A stretch of 36,024 nucleotides of DNA from NCBI GenBank assembly GCA_003640385.1, contig RCAB01000583.1:1-36024 (forward strand). The letters run 5' to 3'. This stretch comes from Setaria digitata (Eukaryota; Nematoda; Chromadorea; Rhabditida; Setariidae). Every line of letters begins with the position of its first letter. Position 1 is the first letter of the stretch. Shown piece after piece: positions 35,845-36,024 of this stretch. Position numbers and translations under genes: made by a program. Below the pieces are notes generated by a model. That model worked only from the letters and a program-made list of their open reading frames with translations. It was not told where the DNA came from and did not search any database.

Positions 35845-36024
35845 GTAACCAAATATGTTCTTATCCATGTTTTATTTAAAGGTAACTTTTAAAAAGGAAT
35901 TAATGATTATACAGATGAGCAAACAGAGTGAGATCAAGAGATGATAACGTAGATGAAAAGGTATACGTCAATGATTGCATGAAGCTAATTATCACTGCAA
36001 GCAGTCCCAAATAATATTATTTTT
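35845..36024 (+). other. Start of intron 18; no further exon recognised
   Basis: Begins with donor GTAACC. I see no IQ-like coding segment before the window ends. A possible acceptor at about 35912-35914 (TATACAG) would in the required phase give nine codons and then a stop, so I do not call it an exon. Confidence 0.6.

Noticed and set aside
35915..35944. Possible short exon after TATACAG, reading MSKQSEIKR then stop
   Set aside because: No IQ or class V similarity and an immediate stop in the required phase; more likely intron 18 sequence.

Overview
The window is AT-rich eukaryotic DNA, well over two-thirds A+T by eye, crowded with A and T homopolymers. It carries the 5' part of one gene: a class V unconventional myosin heavy chain, orthologous to nematode hum-2 and vertebrate MYO5. 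Short to medium AT-rich introns with nematode-style acceptors (TTTTCAG, TTTTTAG, TTATAG) and small exons suggest a parasitic nematode, perhaps a spirurid or filarial worm. That placement is inference; class V is certain from the protein. Three isolated N characters and uncollapsed overlaps show a draft assembly.

Layout. Positions 1 to about 25,200 hold no protein-coding gene I can support. They contain simple repeats, degenerate minisatellites, hairpins and a few denser patches. The notable ones are a 71-nt near-perfect hairpin (304-374), a degenerate CTGCAT array (5306-5435), two ACGTA-rich repeat clusters (14.5-15.1 kb and 20.15-20.65 kb), a perfect match to the RFX/DAF-19 X-box (21524-21537), a degenerate 0.3-kb tandem duplication (23.5-24.1 kb) and a GC-elevated patch (24.46-24.78 kb) just upstream of the myosin start codon.

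From 25215 to 35844 on the + strand I can join 18 exons without a frame error, giving 873 codons. They encode the N-terminal SH3-like subdomain, the complete motor (P-loop, switch I, switch II, acidic TEDS residue, actin-binding segments, SH1 helix, converter) and the first four IQ motifs at the 23/25/23 spacing of class V. The remaining IQ motifs, coiled coil and cargo-binding globular tail lie beyond the window.

The gene has three structural oddities: an assembly duplication in intron 4 that includes a false partial exon, a roughly 90-bp minisatellite in intron 10 that stays open in the frame of the next exon, and a perfect 50-bp palindrome in intron 15. No mobile-element ORF, CRISPR, tRNA or rRNA was recognised.
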